Origin: an uncultured Bacteroidota bacterium
GTDB lineage: Bacteria > Bacteroidota > Bacteroidia > Bacteroidales > 4484-276
NCBI GenBank assembly: GCA_903930725.1
Contig: CAIYZW010000513.1
Span: 1 to 17,249 of the forward strand
Length of the DNA stretch: 17,249 nucleotides
Reading direction: 5' to 3'
Below, piece by piece: positions 1 to 7,217 of this stretch; the first letter of the stretch is position 1, and each line of letters starts with the position of its first letter. The position numbers and the translations under genes were made by a program. Below the pieces are notes generated by a model. The model was given only the letters and a program-made list of their open reading frames with translations. It did not search any database and was not told the DNA's origin.

Positions 1-1
1 T

Positions 2-3000
2 ACCCCATTTTTACTTATTACTTCATCGAATACAGGAAATAATTATGGAGTTGTCTCCAAACCAATTATTGTAAACTCACCAGGAAAATTATCAATAAGT
101 TTGGATTTCAGAATATCAAACTCCTATCCAAACTGTAATACTCAGTTTTTGTACAGAGTAAATAATGGCACCTGGATTGCATTTTATGAATCCAATTACA
201 ATTATGCAATTGATTGGAACACCTACTCTACAATAATCAATTACAATTTTCAAGTTTCGGATACTTTGGGGTTAATGGTTTTAAATCATGTAAATGGTAA
301 TTTTTCAAATAATCAAGAAACCCTTATTGACAATATTAAATTTAATTACCTTAATTCGAATCTTGATATCAGCAATTCCATACTCAACTTAAGCAGCATA
401 AATAATTACTCAACCAACGTTGATACTGTTCCTGCCATGCAAATTGACCATTCAACATTTAGCCTAATTGGCGGTATTAATAGCCAAGCCAGTCATAGTT
501 CTGTCGAAATGAAGAATTCTGAGATTAGCCATGCTGGCGGCACTGCCCTCTACACAACTAGTGCCTATTCTGATATTTTTATAGACAGTGTCACCATTAA
601 AAATGCAGGCGGTTATGGTATTTATACTGCTGCCGGTAATTCGGGGGTTGTTATAAATAATTCCCTTATTTCAAATTGTCCCGCAGGTGGGATTTACATA
701 GGTTCTTCCTATTCCCCAGTTAAAGTTTCAAATTCCTCTATTTCAAACAATGGTTACGAAGGAATTTACACACAAGGTCCTGATTCTCCAATAACTGTTG
801 AACATTCGGAAATTACAAATAATCACAGACATGGGATTTACAGCAATAGTTACGGCTCAACCCATAAGGTTAATCAATCAAATATTTCCGGAAATACCAA
901 TCATGGCATTTATTTAGAAACAAACAGTACTCAAGCTGTAATATTAAGCGGTTCCATTGTTTCAAAAAATGGGGAGATGGGTATTTACGGTTATAACAGT
1001 AGTGTCTTCGCAGAAAATTCAGTTATTTCAGCAAACAAAGATTATGGGATTTACTCAAGAACTTTGTACGGAAATTTTCTAACCTCAATTTACAACGGCA
1101 CTATGGGTGTTTATGGTAATAGTCCAGAAAAATCTTATCTACTCAATTCTATTGTCTGCTTAAACAATAAATATGGCACTCAATTCTCTGGAAACTTTGA
1201 CTTATCATATTCCAAAACTAACGGTAATCCCAAATTAGCCGATTCTCTCGGCCACCTGCTTCCCACGTCACCTTGTGTTGATGCCGCTGACCCAACCGAT
1301 GAAGACACTAACATTCCTTTTGGGATGGGAACAGTCCGTGCAGATATGGGCGCTTACGGCGGCCCGGAAAACTGGATTTGGGGCGGCAACCCAATTCCGG
1401 CAAACGGTGAACCGGACATTTTTAAAATAGCTGACCTTCCGCAGGATCAGGGGAAAATGGTCGGTATTCATTACAATGCCAGCATTTTCGATGATGGAAA
1501 TTCGGCTTATGACGTTACAAAATATTCATTCTGGCGGGAGTTGGATGAAAACGGCAAACAAAACATCGTTGCCTCAAAAACGCCGGTTGGCCAGTACTTC
1601 CAAAAAGGCACCAAAGATTGGGAGTATGTTGGTGAAATGCCGGCCATGGGTTTCCAGAGTTATGGCTACTCAGCGCCAACTCTCGGCGATTCGACCATCA
1701 ACGGCATGTTCTGGTCGAAATTTATTGTTGTGGCACACACCGCCAATACCGCCGTTTACTGGGTCAGCCAGCCCGACAGCGGCTATTCGGTGGATAACCT
1801 TGCCCCGGCTGCTCCGCTGAACTTAGCCGGCGCTGTTGCCGGGGTTTCGTATAACCTGCACTGGACGCCAAATCCCGAGGAGGATTTGCAATATTACGCC
1901 GTTTACCGTGGCGCCGGTGGCAACTTTAGTGATGAGCCGTTTGCCACAACCACGCAAGCCGTTTTGCCAAATATCAACCTCAACACCGACGAATTTGAAT
2001 ATGCGGTTGCCGCCTTCGACCATTCGGGCAACCGCAGCAATTTATCCAACGAAATCGCTGCCCCTATTTATGATGCTTTTACTGTTTCGCAGGGCTGGAG
2101 CGGGGTTTCGTCATGGATTATGCCCATCCAGCCTGCCCTCGAAAATGTGCTGGCACCGCTTTCGGAAGATTTGATTATCCTGTACAACCAAACCGGCGTT
2201 TATTGGCCGGGGCAAAACGTGAACACGCTCGGAGACTGGGAATCTCACTCAGGCTATGTGGTAAAACTTGGCAGCGAAAAGGCTTTGCCAATGGTTGGTT
2301 TCAAGGAACAAAACACGGCTTTTGGCACCAACTCCGGCTGGCAAATCCTTCCGGTACTTTCGGCTTGTGCGGTTCCAACGACAGGGTTGCAGGTTCAGCC
2401 TGCCACCAGCGTAGTGATGATTAAAGAAATCGCCGGCTGGCGGGTTTTCTGGCCGGAGATGGGCATCGCAACACTTGGCGAACTTTTGCCAGGAAAAGCC
2501 TATTTTGTTTTGACAGCAAGCAACGGAACAATCGGGTTTCCGGCTTGTGAAGGTTTAAAAGTTGGTTTTGAAAACCTGACAGCGTCGCCAGACCTGTCAG
2601 CGTTTAAAATCTCAACCACCCCCATCACCCACATCATCGCCATCCCTGCCGCCATTTCCGAAAATTTGGAAACTGGTGATGCCATAGCGGTTTTCGATAA
2701 TTCGGGAACTTGCGCCGGAGCAATCAATATTCAGGATAAAACCCAGGCTTCGGCGCTCACCATTTTTGGCGACGACCCGACAACTTCCGTAAAAGAAGGC
2801 CTGGCCGACGGTGAAACCCTGCGTTTTAAAGTATATAAATCCGAAACCGGAACTTTTGCTGATGCAGAGGTTTCGTTTGAACCGTCATTTCCAAATACCA
2901 GCGGAACCTTTGCCACCAATGGCGTTTCAGCGATTGCATCTTTAAAAGTTGGCACACTTTCGACGTCCTCAGTTGAAATCGAAAACATTCAGGTTTTCCC

Positions 3001-3205
3001 AAATCCCGGCAACGGAAATTTTGCTGTTTCCGGCATCAGCCAAGGGAACCGGCTTGAAGTTACCAATTCAAAAGGTCAGACAATCTGGACTGGAATTTCT
3101 GAAACCGAAACTGTGATCAACCTTTCGGGAAGACCGGCTGGTTTGTATTTTCTGAAAATCAGCATGGCCGATAAAACAAGTTTTGTGAAACTGGTTATTG
3201 AATAG
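2..3205 (+). CDS. T9SS-exported beta-helix / FnIII protein, 5' end missing
   Basis: The frame is already open at the window edge, so the protein begins upstream; a TTG at 101 is not a credible start. From about nt 430 to 1130 it forms parallel beta-helix rungs: a G-I-Y triplet recurs from 617 to 1054, four successive rungs being exactly 24 residues. A D-M-G-A-Y-G-G closing motif follows near 1350. Around 1790-2060 is a fibronectin type III-like domain, then a Trp-rich module (about 2075-2540) and another beta-rich module (2580-2950). The C-terminus (about 2970-3203) has V-F-P-N-P-G-N-G and ends in G-L-Y-F-L-K-I then V-K-L-V-I-E, the type A sorting domain recognised by the type IX secretion system. 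The protein should therefore be secreted or anchored on the cell surface. Beta-helix domains often bind or cleave polysaccharide, but I see no catalytic motif. The first third is much more AT- and Asn/Tyr/Ser-rich than the rest. Confidence 0.9.
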   Translation, partial: TPFLLITSSNTGNNYGVVSKPIIVNSPGKLSISLDFRISNSYPNCNTQFLYRVNNGTWIAFYESNYNYAIDWNTYSTIINYNFQVSDTLGLMVLNHVNGNFSNNQETLIDNIKFNYLNSNLDISNSILNLSSINNYSTNVDTVPAMQIDHSTFSLIGGINSQASHSSVEMKNSEISHAGGTALYTTSAYSDIFIDSVTIKNAGGYGIYTAAGNSGVVINNSLISNCPAGGIYIGSSYSPVKVSNSSISNNGYEGIYTQGPDSPITVEHSEITNNHRHGIYSNSYGSTHKVNQSNISGNTNHGIYLETNSTQAVILSGSIVSKNGEMGIYGYNSSVFAENSVISANKDYGIYSRTLYGNFLTSIYNGTMGVYGNSPEKSYLLNSIVCLNNKYGTQFSGNFDLSYSKTNGNPKLADSLGHLLPTSPCVDAADPTDEDTNIPFGMGTVRADMGAYGGPENWIWGGNPIPANGEPDIFKIADLPQDQGKMVGIHYNASIFDDGNSAYDVTKYSFWRELDENGKQNIVASKTPVGQYFQKGTKDWEYVGEMPAMGFQSYGYSAPTLGDSTINGMFWSKFIVVAHTANTAVYWVSQPDSGYSVDNLAPAAPLNLAGAVAGVSYNLHWTPNPEEDLQYYAVYRGAGGNFSDEPFATTTQAVLPNINLNTDEFEYAVAAFDHSGNRSNLSNEIAAPIYDAFTVSQGWSGVSSWIMPIQPALENVLAPLSEDLIILYNQTGVYWPGQNVNTLGDWESHSGYVVKLGSEKALPMVGFKEQNTAFGTNSGWQILPVLSACAVPTTGLQVQPATSVVMIKEIAGWRVFWPEMGIATLGELLPGKAYFVLTASNGTIGFPACEGLKVGFENLTASPDLSAFKISTTPITHIIAIPAAISENLETGDAIAVFDNSGTCAGAINIQDKTQASALTIFGDDPTTSVKEGLADGETLRFKVYKSETGTFADAEVSFEPSFPNTSGTFATNGVSAIASLKVGTLSTSSVEIENIQVFPNPGNGNFAVSGISQGNRLEVTNSKGQTIWTGISETETVINLSGRPAGLYFLKISMADKTSFVKLVIE

Positions 3206-3210
3206 GGGAG

Positions 3211-3421
3211 GTTTCGACAGGCTCAACCGCAGATAAGATGAACCACATAGACACATAAACACATAGAACACAATAGAAAAACTATAGTGGTCTATGTGTT
3301 TGTTGTGTTTAATTTTCTTCACCACTAAGGCACTAAGAACACTGAGTTTCACTAAGTGTTTCTTAGTGTCCTGCGTGTCTTAGTGGTTTGTTTTCTGATG
3401 TATTTTTTACCACTAAGGCAC
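3211..3421. repeat. Intergenic cluster of degenerate inverted and direct repeats
   Basis: The gap between two convergent genes is almost entirely repeats. It opens with GTTTCGACAGGCTCAACC (3211-3228), a motif I remember as recurrent between genes in Bacteroidota (unverified). Positions 3257-3276 and 3282-3301 form a 20-bp stem with two mismatches around an AAAAA loop; its outer 11 bp are perfect. From 3321 to 3390 run units resembling CACTAAGRMA in both orientations, able to fold into a long imperfect hairpin. ACCACTAAGGCAC occurs exactly at 3321-3333 and 3409-3421. The structures could end transcription from either side, but neither has a clear U-tract. Confidence 0.7.
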
Positions 3422-3476
3422 CATGGGCATTTTTATCTGAGCCAAAATGGCGTAATGAGAGTGCAGCGATAACAAA

Positions 3477-4793
3477 CTAACTCCAAAACCTGAACAAATC
3501 TTCGGTAGTTTCCCGCTCCCTGAGGATTTCGAAATCCTTACCTTCATTGCTGAATTCGAGAACTTTTGGCATCTGGCGGCTGTTGTAGCGCGACCACATG
3601 CTCAGCGTATATGCGCCGGTGTCGTGGATGACGATGTAATCGCCTTCGGCAACCTGTGGCAGGGAAATTTCTCTGGCAATAATATCGCCCTGAAAGCAAA
3701 GCGGGCCGGCGATGGTATATTTTCCTGCCGCATTTCCGGTTTTAATCTTTCCTGAGGGATCGGCAACCGAAATTTTATGCGACCATTGATTTGGCAGGTA
3801 ACATTCCCGGATTAACAAATCGGCGCCCACATGAATCAAAATCGTACTCACTTCGGATGAAACGGTTGTATCCGTGGCATTGCCTGTTCCTTTGGTGATT
3901 TTAAGATATTCGACGCGGCTTACCGCAAAACCGGCATTGGCATGAACCCACCGGCCAAATTCCGTGATAAGCGTAAATGAGCCATCAAACAATGCCGGCA
4001 TTTCCGATCGAAGTGCCCGGACATATTCTTCCATCGTTGGCGGCAAATCGTTGTCTTTGTAAGCTACCGGCAACCCGCCACCAATATCAAAAACCCTGAT
4101 GCGGTGCCGTTTTCCTGATTTTTCCAAAAGCCGATTGATTTCCAAAGCCAGTTCATAAACGATTTTGATCCCTTTGATGAGCAAGGGAAGTTCGCAACCC
4201 TGTGAGCCAACATGCACGTGGATGGCCGTAAGCCAATCGTTTTCGAGATATGCACCAATAATTTCATCTCTGAAATTCTTAACAGGAACACCAAATTTTG
4301 AATAGGTTCCGGCAACACTGGTAATCTCAATTTTTCCGGTTCCTGCCTGCGGGTTAATTCTGAGTCCAATCGTACTTTTTGATTCGATATTTTGTCGGAT
4401 TTTGGAAATTCTTTCGATTTCACCCAACGAATCAGCGTTGAGGTGTACACCTGCTTTGAGGGTGAATTCGAGCTCTCCGATGGTTTTTACAGGGGAGTCG
4501 AATACAATTTTTTCGACAGGAAAACCCGATTTCAACGCGATAATAAGCTCTGGAAGACTTGCTGTTTCGGCACCTGTTCCCATTAATTTTAGTTTCCCAA
4601 GAATTGATGGCAGCGGATTTGCCTTCACTGCGATGGCATGAAGCGCGTTTTCCGGAAATAACGATTTGAGTGAGGCGACACGGTTTTGGATGAAATCGAG
4701 GTCATAAAAAATTAATGCTGTATCATCCGGTTTGATTAGTCCGTCGTGGCAAAAAGCCCTGGTTAGTATTTTTTCGAAGTATTGTTTTACCAT
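3477..4793 (-). CDS. PLP-dependent decarboxylase, diaminopimelate decarboxylase family
   Basis: A 438-residue fold-type III PLP enzyme (alanine-racemase-like barrel followed by a beta-domain). Family marks are the PLP-binding lysine in A-V-K-A-N-P (K57), H-V-H-V-G-S-Q (H194), the phosphate-binding G-G-G (238-240), E-F-G-R (278-281) where LysA usually has E-P-G-R, the active-site cysteine and aspartate in G-P-L-C-F-Q-G-D (C366, D370), and a C-terminal Y-T-L-S-M then Y-N-S-R (395-406). All residues needed for decarboxylation appear present. The family removes the alpha-carboxyl group of meso-diaminopimelate, ornithine or similar amino acids in the cytoplasm. No lysine-pathway neighbour is present, so the substrate is open and I do not assign lysA. 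It starts at an ATG (4793). The long leader upstream is repeat-filled and I found no TAnnTTTG box there; read-through from the oxidoreductase gene is possible. Confidence 0.85.
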   Translation of the reverse strand: MVKQYFEKILTRAFCHDGLIKPDDTALIFYDLDFIQNRVASLKSLFPENALHAIAVKANPLPSILGKLKLMGTGAETASLPELIIALKSGFPVEKIVFDSPVKTIGELEFTLKAGVHLNADSLGEIERISKIRQNIESKSTIGLRINPQAGTGKIEITSVAGTYSKFGVPVKNFRDEIIGAYLENDWLTAIHVHVGSQGCELPLLIKGIKIVYELALEINRLLEKSGKRHRIRVFDIGGGLPVAYKDNDLPPTMEEYVRALRSEMPALFDGSFTLITEFGRWVHANAGFAVSRVEYLKITKGTGNATDTTVSSEVSTILIHVGADLLIRECYLPNQWSHKISVADPSGKIKTGNAAGKYTIAGPLCFQGDIIAREISLPQVAEGDYIVIHDTGAYTLSMWSRYNSRQMPKVLEFSNEGKDFEILRERETTEDLFRFWS

Positions 4794-4808
4794 TATTAAA
4801 GTTTTAAA

Positions 4809-4843
4809 TCTTTACGCAGAGCGCGAAGCGCAGAGCGTAAAGA
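4809..4843. repeat. Inverted repeat containing GCGCAGAGCG units
   Basis: TCTTTACGC (4809-4817) pairs perfectly with GCGTAAAGA (4835-4843). The interior carries two copies of GCAGAGCG. The site lies 16 nt upstream of the decarboxylase ATG, so on the minus strand it would form a hairpin in that gene's leader. The CGCAGAG unit reappears as a tandem array at 14283-14305. Confidence 0.6.
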
Positions 4844-4879
4844 GCCCAACGTAAATAGCACATCGTTAGTTATTTATTC

Positions 4880-4945
4880 CGTTCTTCCACCATTCCATTT
4901 TTCCATTTTTTCACTATTCCACTATTCCACTATTCCGTTTTTCCA
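4880..4945. repeat. Degenerate TTCCA-rich array, copy 1 of a dispersed family
   Basis: Short C/T-rich units (TTCCATTT, CCATTCCA, ACTATTCC). ACTATTCC occurs three times in exact tandem at 4913-4936. The 25 nt at 4882-4906 are the exact reverse complement of 14139-14163. TTCTTCCACCATTCCATT at 4882-4899 recurs at 5111-5128. This part of the 353-nt gap between the oxidoreductase and decarboxylase genes holds no gene I can support. Confidence 0.75.
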
Positions 4946-4976
4946 AATTCTATTTCCCTTTTTCAAACAATTTTTG

Positions 4977-5020
4977 CTTAGAGTAAGCTTAGAGCTACCT
5001 TAGACGAACCTTAGACCTAT
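4977..5020. repeat. Four-copy 11-nt iteron-like array CTTAGAS-N4
   Basis: CTTAGAG, CTTAGAG, CTTAGAC and CTTAGAC begin at 4977, 4988, 4999 and 5010, an exact 11-nt period with variable 4-nt spacers. Eleven nucleotides is close to one helical turn, so all copies would face the same side of the DNA. This would suit cooperative protein binding but could also be chance expansion of a short repeat. No gene overlaps it. Confidence 0.65.
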
Positions 5021-5100
5021 GTTGTCCAAAAATCACACTAAAAATGAAGCAATTTTTAAGGTTAAGCGATGCTTCAATTTCAATCAATCAGGTTTCACAA

Positions 5101-5140
5101 CAATCTTCCATTCTTCCACCATTCCATTCTTCCAATCTTC
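5101..5140. repeat. TTCCA-rich degenerate array, copy 2
   Basis: It begins 7 nt beyond the oxidoreductase stop codon. CAATCTTCCATTCTTCCACC (5101-5120) is the exact reverse complement of 14098-14117, and 5111-5128 repeats 4882-4899 exactly. It belongs to the same family as 4880-4945 and 14091-14205. Confidence 0.7.
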
Positions 5141-5146
5141 ACCTTT

Positions 5147-6109
5147 CTAACTCAAAATCCTGTCCATCGCCCAATTTGTGCGGGCTGCGGTTCTTCCGGT
5201 GCTGGGGCATTTGCCTTTTCCCAGCAATTCGTCGACGATGGTCTGGATAAGTGGTTGCTGGATGTGAAGCGGGTTTTCGGCCTGGACGGTTTGAATTCCG
5301 GAACTTGTTTCGAGCAAAAGCGGTTCGTTGCAAAAAGTTGCAAAAGTGATTTTACCTTTTTCGCCAACAATTTCGGTGCGGTCAACGTCGCCGAAGGCCG
5401 AAAAACACCAGGTTCCGGTCCCATGTGCGCCGCTGGCAAAGAGGAATGACCCGCTCACAATGTCGTCGTTTTGATAAAGATTAGCCTGGTTGGAGCCCTG
5501 GCCTTGTGCTGAAATGATCATTCCCAGGAAAAACTGAAGTATGTCGAGGGTATGGCTGGCCAGATCAGAAAAATAGCCACCCGGAATGTTTGGCTGAACA
5601 CGCCAGTGTTCGACACCTTTCAAATCAGTTTCAAAGGGGCGTTTATAAAAAGTTGTATTCACAAAGCGCACCTGCCCAATTGTATTTTCATCAATCCATT
5701 TTTTGATGAGCAAAAAGCGCGGCAAGGCGCGCCGATAATAGGCAACAAATAGAGGCACACCGGCTTCTTCGCAAACGTTGATCATGTCCTGACACTCTTT
5801 AAAATGCAGTGCCATCGGCTTTTCGACATAAACCGGCTTCCCGGCACGGGCTGCGAGAATTGCAAATTCTTTATGATTCCCGGGAGGCGTTGCCACATAA
5901 ACAGCATCAACCCCGGTGTCGGCGATTAACGCAGCGGCATCGTCGTACCAACGGGCAACATGATGCCTTTCGGCGTAATCCTTTGCCAGGTCAGCATTTC
6001 GGCGCATTACCGCAACCAGTTCCGAGTTTGTGGCATTTTGAAATGCCGGGCCGCTTTTTACCTCCGTTACTTTGCCGCACCCGATAATTCCCCATCTGAT
6101 TATTTCCAT
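5147..6109 (-). CDS. Gfo/Idh/MocA-family NAD(P)-dependent oxidoreductase
   Basis: A 320-residue protein with an N-terminal Rossmann fold (W-G-I-I-G-C-G-K-V, residues 6-14) and the family E-K-P motif at 96-98, whose Lys lies at the active site. The C-terminal alpha/beta domain carries G-G-Y-F-S-D-L-A-S-H (177-186), whose Asp and His occupy the usual catalytic region. Family members oxidise or reduce sugars, inositols and related diols with NAD(P); the substrate here cannot be read from sequence. There is no signal peptide, so it should be cytoplasmic. It starts at an ATG (6109) with a TACTTTTG promoter box 14 nt upstream and no Shine-Dalgarno sequence. The decarboxylase gene follows in the same direction after 353 nt of mostly repeat DNA, so a functional link is only a possibility. 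Confidence 0.92.
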   Translation of the reverse strand: MEIIRWGIIGCGKVTEVKSGPAFQNATNSELVAVMRRNADLAKDYAERHHVARWYDDAAALIADTGVDAVYVATPPGNHKEFAILAARAGKPVYVEKPMALHFKECQDMINVCEEAGVPLFVAYYRRALPRFLLIKKWIDENTIGQVRFVNTTFYKRPFETDLKGVEHWRVQPNIPGGYFSDLASHTLDILQFFLGMIISAQGQGSNQANLYQNDDIVSGSFLFASGAHGTGTWCFSAFGDVDRTEIVGEKGKITFATFCNEPLLLETSSGIQTVQAENPLHIQQPLIQTIVDELLGKGKCPSTGRTAARTNWAMDRILS

Positions 6110-6123
6110 CCTGTATTTTTTCC

Positions 6124-6131
6124 CAAAAGTA
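6124..6131 (-). promoter_or_regulatory. Predicted -7 promoter box for the oxidoreductase gene
   Basis: Minus-strand TACTTTTG matches the Bacteroidota -7 consensus TAnnTTTG. It lies 14 nt before the ATG at 6109, implying a very short leader. It abuts the terminator hairpin at 6131-6156. I see no clear -33 TTTG. Confidence 0.5.
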
Positions 6132-6156
6132 AAAAATCAGGCCGAAATGCCTGATT
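6131..6156 (-). terminator. Rho-independent terminator after the DUF2807 gene
   Basis: AATCAGGC (6135-6142) pairs perfectly with GCCTGATT (6149-6156) around a 6-nt loop. On the minus strand six U residues follow. It lies 59 nt past the DUF2807 stop. The plus-strand side also carries T residues, so it could act in both directions. Confidence 0.75.
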
Positions 6157-6214
6157 CTTTTTTAAACCAACCACGTCTGGGTTTTAAATCCAGACAAGGT
6201 GAAACCCGGAAAAA

Positions 6215-6946
6215 TTACAATTTATGGATGACCGATGCCCCCGAAATATTGATGCTTCCCAGTGTTGGATCACCATAATTATTAAGGGTTGAAGCACCGC
6301 TTAATTCGGCGCTGAGGGTTTCGGTGGCGTGAATGGTTGCGAAAGTAGCACCGCTTAAAAGTACATCGGCATCGTGGCATACAAAATTACCCATGTTGAG
6401 CACACTTGCGCCGCTTGCATCAATGTTAAGCCCGTTACCGGTGCCGGTAATATTTACAACGCTTGCACCCGACAAATGAAGGTCGAGATCAGCAGTGGCG
6501 AAATTCCCTGAAAATACACTTGCCCCGGATAAATCAACCGTAAGGTCGTGGGCAAAATCGAAGGCCGACATTTCGGCAACGATGGCGCCGCTTCCTTTAA
6601 ATTCGGTAAGGTCGGGTGTATGGATTTCGGCTTTCAGGTGGATGTTGGTGTAATTATGATCATCTTCCAGACCAATCATCAGCCAGTTTCCCGTTTTATA
6701 CACATTCAGATATTTGGCGATATTGTCGTCAACCTCAATTTTAACATAAAATGAGTCGGATGGCACGACGGTAACCGCAAAGGCATGGCTGACGTCGAGT
6801 TTGGTAAAATCGGTAAACGAATAGTTTACATCAATGATGTGTCCCGATCCTTTGATATGTCCCCAGAAATTTTGCTCATCGGTACATCCCCAAAACTGAG
6901 CGATTGCGGCCAACAACACGACCGATAAAAGAATTTGCTTTTTCAT
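6215..6946 (-). CDS. DUF2807 head-GIN domain lipoprotein
   Basis: A 243-residue protein starting at an ATG (6946). Residues 1-20 form a signal peptide ending F-W-G-C, with Cys21 as the likely lipidation site; the bulky residues before Cys make this a loose lipobox, which Bacteroidota tolerate. The rest is a beta-solenoid with S-G-A-S or S-G-A-T recurring every 15 to 30 residues, the signature of the 'putative auto-transporter adhesin head GIN' domain (PF10988). The family is widespread in Bacteroidota and of unknown function; the adhesin name is historical. It should sit in the outer membrane or face the periplasm. It is followed by a clear intrinsic terminator, so it is probably a single-gene unit. 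No strong promoter is seen; TACTTTTT at 6990-6997 is the nearest approach to a -7 box. Confidence 0.88.
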   Translation of the reverse strand: MKKQILLSVVLLAAIAQFWGCTDEQNFWGHIKGSGHIIDVNYSFTDFTKLDVSHAFAVTVVPSDSFYVKIEVDDNIAKYLNVYKTGNWLMIGLEDDHNYTNIHLKAEIHTPDLTEFKGSGAIVAEMSAFDFAHDLTVDLSGASVFSGNFATADLDLHLSGASVVNITGTGNGLNIDASGASVLNMGNFVCHDADVLLSGATFATIHATETLSAELSGASTLNNYGDPTLGSINISGASVIHKL

Positions 6947-7159
6947 GATGATAAGAATTAGAAATTATTGTTTTTTGATATAGACAGGAAAAAAGTAAAA
7001 GGGTTTCATTTTTACAGATTTTTTTTTCGACCGCCGACAGCTTTTAAAAACCTGTAACAATGGATAACAGCCCCATCAACCAGTGTGAACTAAAATTTGC
7101 TTCGCGATCTTACACAGAAAACATGTTGCAAATTTGTTACAAAATCCGGAGTTTTTAAG

Positions 7160-7196
7160 TCGGGTTATGCTATTGAGTAATGAGCTTTTAACCCGA
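7160..7196. other. 8-bp perfect inverted repeat between the ATPase and DUF2807 genes
   Basis: TCGGGTTA (7160-7167) pairs with TAACCCGA (7189-7196) across a 21-nt loop, 22 nt beyond the ATPase stop. There is no U-tract on either strand, so it is a weak terminator candidate at best. The rest of 6947-7217 is AT-rich with no supportable gene. Confidence 0.35.
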
Positions 7197-7217
7197 TGGT
7201 TGTTAACAATGGCCATC

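Noticed and set aside
5069..5449. Plus-strand frame opposite the oxidoreductase gene
   Set aside because: Antisense to a well-supported Gfo/Idh/MocA gene and begins in repeat DNA.
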